Assembly (NCBI GenBank): GCA_023078555.1
Contig: CM041203.1
Location: 577,481 to 641,480, forward strand
DNA from: Ulva prolifera
Lineage: Eukaryota > Chlorophyta > Ulvophyceae > Ulvales > Ulvaceae
Direction: 5' to 3'
Length of the DNA stretch: 64,000 nucleotides
Part shown: in pieces, positions 60,181-64,000 of the stretch
Layout of the letters: each line of letters starts with the position of its first letter
Numbering within the stretch: position 1 is the stretch's first letter
Program-made: the position numbers and the translations under genes
Notes under the pieces: generated by a model
Told to the model about the DNA's origin: nothing
Seen by the model: only the letters and a program-made list of their open reading frames with translations
Databases searched by the model: none

Positions 60181-63100
60181 GCACGAGTATCATGCGGCGT
60201 TGTGTAAGAAAGCCGATGATGTGGTTGTCAGAGAATAGAGATAGTCAGCATTTTTGGTGATTTATTCCTGTTCCACGTACTTCTGACAATGACTTGCGGT
60301 CAAGTATGAGGAGGTTGTAAGGAGAAATTTTGAGACAGTGCATGCAGTACCATGCGAGGTCGCCCTCGTCTGTTGAACGTCCATGTTTCGAAGGTGTTCA
60401 GTTTCAGCTTTACTCTTGCAACGGGACAAAATCCTGCCGAATATCTATCACTATCAGGCTTTGCAACATCACCAACGCGCTCATGTCGGTTTGCAGTCCT
60501 GCCCGGTCTTCGAATCAATCCGCATGATATGTTTGTTGCATTTTCCTGGTGCCTTGGACATACGATGGTATGTCTTGATTACAAGGAAGCGCAGATTGCT
60601 CAACGCTACCACCGTGTCATGCCGCATACGTGCACACGGAGCCCATGCGACAGCCGTGCTGGCATGCCATAGACTATGTCAAGGGCTGTAAACGACGAAG
60701 TCGTCTGCAATGTATTTTGTCGTTGGCCTATCCTGTTGTTCGGGCTATCGAGACAGAACTGCTCTCGATTGCCACAGGAGTCAGTAATTCGAGACAGAAG
60801 TGCTCTTGCTTGCCAGAGGAGTCCGCAAGGGGGGGCATGTTTCCGCTTTGGAAGTTGACAGGTGCCTGGACATGTCGGGAAAGGTGCAACCTGCCCCTTG
60901 GGGCGGGGTAGAAGTATTTTCATCAATTCGCTGCCCCGTCCTGCACACAACAAATTGACCAGTTTGCATGTGCATGTGTGTGAGTTCGCCATGATTGATG
61001 ACATGGTGTCCCGGGCTTGTCGTTGCTGGCGCGACGAAGTGCAAAACAGTGGCACACGACCTGTGACTCCTGTCCCAGGCAGCCCTGGTGTGACGAAGGC
61101 GCAGGCAAGGTTTTGTATCCTCAGACTGCAGGTTTGCACTGTGTCACAAGGACCATGCCCGGGTGGCAGGTGGGACCGCAGGAATCGCACTGGAACAAAG
61201 CATAACCAATCCAGATCACAGCCATCACCAAATGCAACATTTCAAGGCAATGTCGCAATTCAACACCACATCCAAGCAGACAGCCCCGCGTCCGGCATGC
61301 ATAAGCACCGATGTGTTGGTGATGTCATGGCCGGCACAGCCTGGACGTGGCTTGGTGCAGGCTTTCGATGGGGAGCGCTGCGCGGCGGGAAGTGTGCTGT
61401 ATTTCTAATGTTTCTGGGGAAGGTTGGGGTCTGGTGGCTGAAAACCCCGCACTCAGGAAACTGGGCTGGGCGATCTCGTGTTGGGCCGCTTCAAGCGCAG
61501 CTGTGGCGGGTGTGCTTGTGGGTGGGCAGATGCGTGCTCTGAGGTGTTGGTGATTGTATCTGTCGGTGTGGGCACGCTCAGTCTTGCTTGTGCGGGGCGC
61601 GGTGTGCTTTGCGTGGTGTGTGATGCCGGTATAGGGCGATTGCTTGTTCTGCAAGGGATCCTGGCTGTGGCTTGGGTGTGTTGCGTTGAGTTGGTGAAGC
61701 TGTTCTTGAGCTGCTCGCTGTTTCTGCGATGCTTCCTGCCTGTTCACCTTGCAAGACAAGCACCGACATGCCTGCGCCAACGCACATGAACAACACATTT
61801 ACCCGCCGGCATGGCAGTGATGTGACTTAAAAGCATTCTAACCTCCACAGCTAGCGTTCTCAATGGTGCGGAAGACGTGGCGCTGCCGTGAGATGAAATA
61901 TGCACGTACGACCACAATTGGGGTGTTATTCGATAGGCAATACCTGAGCTGTGTGGAGCATACAGCAAATTTTTGAAGTTTTGGGGGCAGCCGGGAACCC
62001 GTAACACGGCATATGGCATCAGGTGTATGGATAATGAGGAATGTCTGCTGTAAACGAGCACCAGCCACTTGCGGATATGAGGTGGCTGTTCTCTTTCCAC
62101 ACATTCAGGGCCAAGGCATTGCTTTGCAGCGGCATGATGACAGCGTTGAGTTTCCAAGCTGTTGCTGCATAGGCCTACAGAGCTGGCACGCGAATTAATT
62201 AATATTACTGAATTGCTGGGTGCTGAGTTTGAAAGTTTTCACGGGTCTGACGAGCGACGTTCCCATGTGCATCTGCATGTAGCCGCGTTGATACAAGCCA
62301 CTTATAGTCAGAACTGTAATTCAGCGCCACGATCCCGGCGGGGGCAGTAGGTGCACGAAAGTGTTCCTAGCCTAGAACGAACATTCAGATCCGGATGTAT
62401 TGTGCATTGCAAGCGAATCGCGGCTCGCTGCGATTCAGCGTATAGCAAGAACAGACCCATGCACGTACAAATCAGGGCAGCAACCCGCTGCAGCTGCGCG
62501 CCATTGCCAACGGTCAAATGAATCAACAGAGGCAAAAACAGCCACCTCTCGCTGGCATGCGGTCAGCGAGCGCCAGGCAGTGAGCTGTTGCGTGCACATG
62601 GGTATTGGTGAGCTGATGCTATCTGGGCTTGGAAGCGGGTGAATTGGACAGCTTGGTAGTCATTGTGGTTGCGTATCAAGTTCAGTGCCGCGGCGTCGAG
62701 CGGTCACCGAGCCCGACATGTTCGGATGGCAGCACCAAGAAGCCAAGCCCGACGCAACAGATTGCTACAGATGAGCGCCGTGTCGCGAGCTGGAAGGCTG
62801 CTGTTTTTGATAGGCTTCGATATGCTCGTCAAGCGTTCAGAAGATGTGCCTGTCGCGCGCTTGATGGAAACAGTGATTGCGAAAGCTTTGACACAGACGA
62901 CCGCACGAGTAGCTGCTGTCAAGTCTTTGTAATCCTCCTGGTGATCGGCGGCGGCGGCCGGCAACGCTGTCTATGTTAAAAAGCGATTCTCCTGGGGGGC
63001 CTAGGCTTGGAACACTAACGAATTGGCACAGGGGGTTGGGCCATGAAGTGCGCGGCGTAGCGCGGTAAGCATGCATACAGCCATTTTGATTTGAATCGGT

Positions 63101-63433
63101 GTGGCTATCGCGATCTGAAGGTCACTACATCGTGGTTTGCTGTGTGGGCCCGAATCATCATTGCCTTCCTGGAAGCGTTTCATCGATGATATTGTAAAGT
63201 GCTGCAAACTCTGATCGAGCTCGTGTAAGAGCATGTATGTCATACGCGCGCAGTCCTGCTCAGCATTGAACTCGCTGGACAAGTTCGTACACTCACAGCG
63301 AATCAGCCTACTGCGTAAGCATACTAGCAAATTTTGACTGGATGTCAACTGCAAGAGAGGTCGCCTGATCAAATGGTGAATTCAAAGCATCGTGCTCGGC
63401 AGCGACGCGAGCACATGAAGGCAGAGACTACAG
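60181..63433. other. Long spacer without a supported gene
   Basis: TGTAA, the algal-type polyadenylation signal, occurs 23 bases after the transketolase stop. A diverged 34-bp duplication lies at 60749-60782 and 60790-60823. A 226-residue frame at 60862-61542 is Trp/Arg/Gly-rich and overlaps other frames, so it is rejected as a gene. A plus-strand frame around 62660-62930 (LIGFDMLVKRSEDVPVARL) may be an exon but lacks a match. Confidence 0.4.
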
Positions 63434-64000
63434 ATGTCCCCACAACAGGTGGGCCTTATGGTCTCAGCGAATGAGATATCTTGCAAAAATATGCGCTGGC
63501 TTGCTCATTTTTATGTGGCCTGGCGTAATCTGAATCCTGGATCAACATTACGAAACGTACCTGCAGCCTCTGCGGATGAAAATGTGAACGCGAACACTCG
63601 ACCAACGGACGATAGTAGTCCTCTGAAGAAGCGCGTAAAATGCGAGGAACTTTTCGACCAGATAGGCCGTCCTTGGCACAGGCTCTCGGGAGAAGTCAGT
63701 GTTTCGGGCTCCAAGAGCCATGGAGCAGGCTCAAGCGTTGACAATAGTGGAGAGGTATGCTGCTCACCTTATCTTCATATCATGTCGAAAGAACGAGATC
63801 CGTGGGCTCTCCTGCTCGTGATCGAAGCGCCATGCTACATATGAAAATCGCGCATCGCGCATAGCGTATATTCTGGTCGTCAATGCAGCGCGAGAGACGC
63901 TGACACGCGGCTTCTGCAACATCCGGCGAGGGTACATCATACAAGGAAAGCCGTCTCCTGAATTCCGCGACGAACGATTCATCGTGATCCTGACGGACCT
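63434..64000 (+). CDS. 5' part of an unrecognised gene leaving the window
   Basis: A frame up to a donor at 63754 (GGAGAG|GTATGC) reads polar, protein-like sequence (PLKKRVKCEELFDQIGRPWH, then RLSGEVSVSG). A second open stretch from about 63900 to the edge (TRGFCNIRRGYIIQGKPSPE, then FRDERFIVILTD) also looks coding. The acceptor for the second is unclear: the TGCAG at 63885 gives a phase that does not fit the donor, while GAGAG slightly later would. No family recognised. Confidence 0.35.

Noticed and set aside
60862-61542. 226-residue plus-strand open frame after transketolase
   Set aside because: Trp/Arg/Gly/Cys-rich composition, overlapping frames on both strands and no similarity; typical of chance in GC-rich DNA.

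Overview
The window looks like nuclear DNA of a green alga (Chlorophyta, perhaps a trebouxiophyte). Genes are split by many short introns, mostly 70-300 bp, with GT(A/G)NG donors and TGCAG acceptors. The products are typical of the green lineage: a transketolase with a plastid-type leader, a CCA1/LHY-like SHAQKFF MYB protein, a CID-type RNA-binding protein and an algal NEK kinase. Exon joins below were worked out by hand from splice signals, phase and family similarity. Where phases agree across a whole gene the model should be close to right.

Layout. 1-1527: end of an unrecognised gene. 1785-2006: degenerate tandem repeats. About 2600-4866: a Ty1/copia fossil whose LTR ends in a 56-bp inverted repeat. 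5703-6900 (-): the middle of an SF3B2-like splicing factor, apparently incomplete. 8077-8265 (-) a tiny membrane protein and 8845-9590 (-) a PDZ protein. 12103-12338: a MITE-like element. 14468-17758 (+): CCA1-like MYB protein (6 exons, 817 aa). 19741-20312: tyrosine-recombinase fossil. 21651-27948 (+): a 1548-aa ankyrin protein (11 exons). About 28704-30800: two small poorly known genes. 31252-33935 (-): unknown membrane protein. 35139-36395 (-): CID11/12-like two-RRM protein. 37875-39687 (+): NEK kinase. 39774-45492 (-): ankyrin-HECT ubiquitin ligase (about 1400 aa, catalytic Cys present). 46413-49611 (+): MRD1/RBM19, five RRMs. 50287-51503 (+): electron transfer flavoprotein beta. 54260-55964 (+): UVR-ApaG protein. 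57178-60180 (+): transketolase. After 63434: start of another gene that leaves the window.

The genes are a normal housekeeping mix (rRNA maturation, splicing, mRNA binding, carbon and electron metabolism, kinase and ubiquitin signalling, clock-type transcription), not a cluster. Notable arrangements are the tail-to-tail NEK/HECT pair with 86 bp between stop codons, the head-to-head HECT/MRD1 pair sharing about 920 bp, and two long ankyrin proteins within 24 kb. I saw no tRNA, rRNA, CRISPR array or operon-like set. Several 1-4 kb stretches hold nothing I can support as genes.
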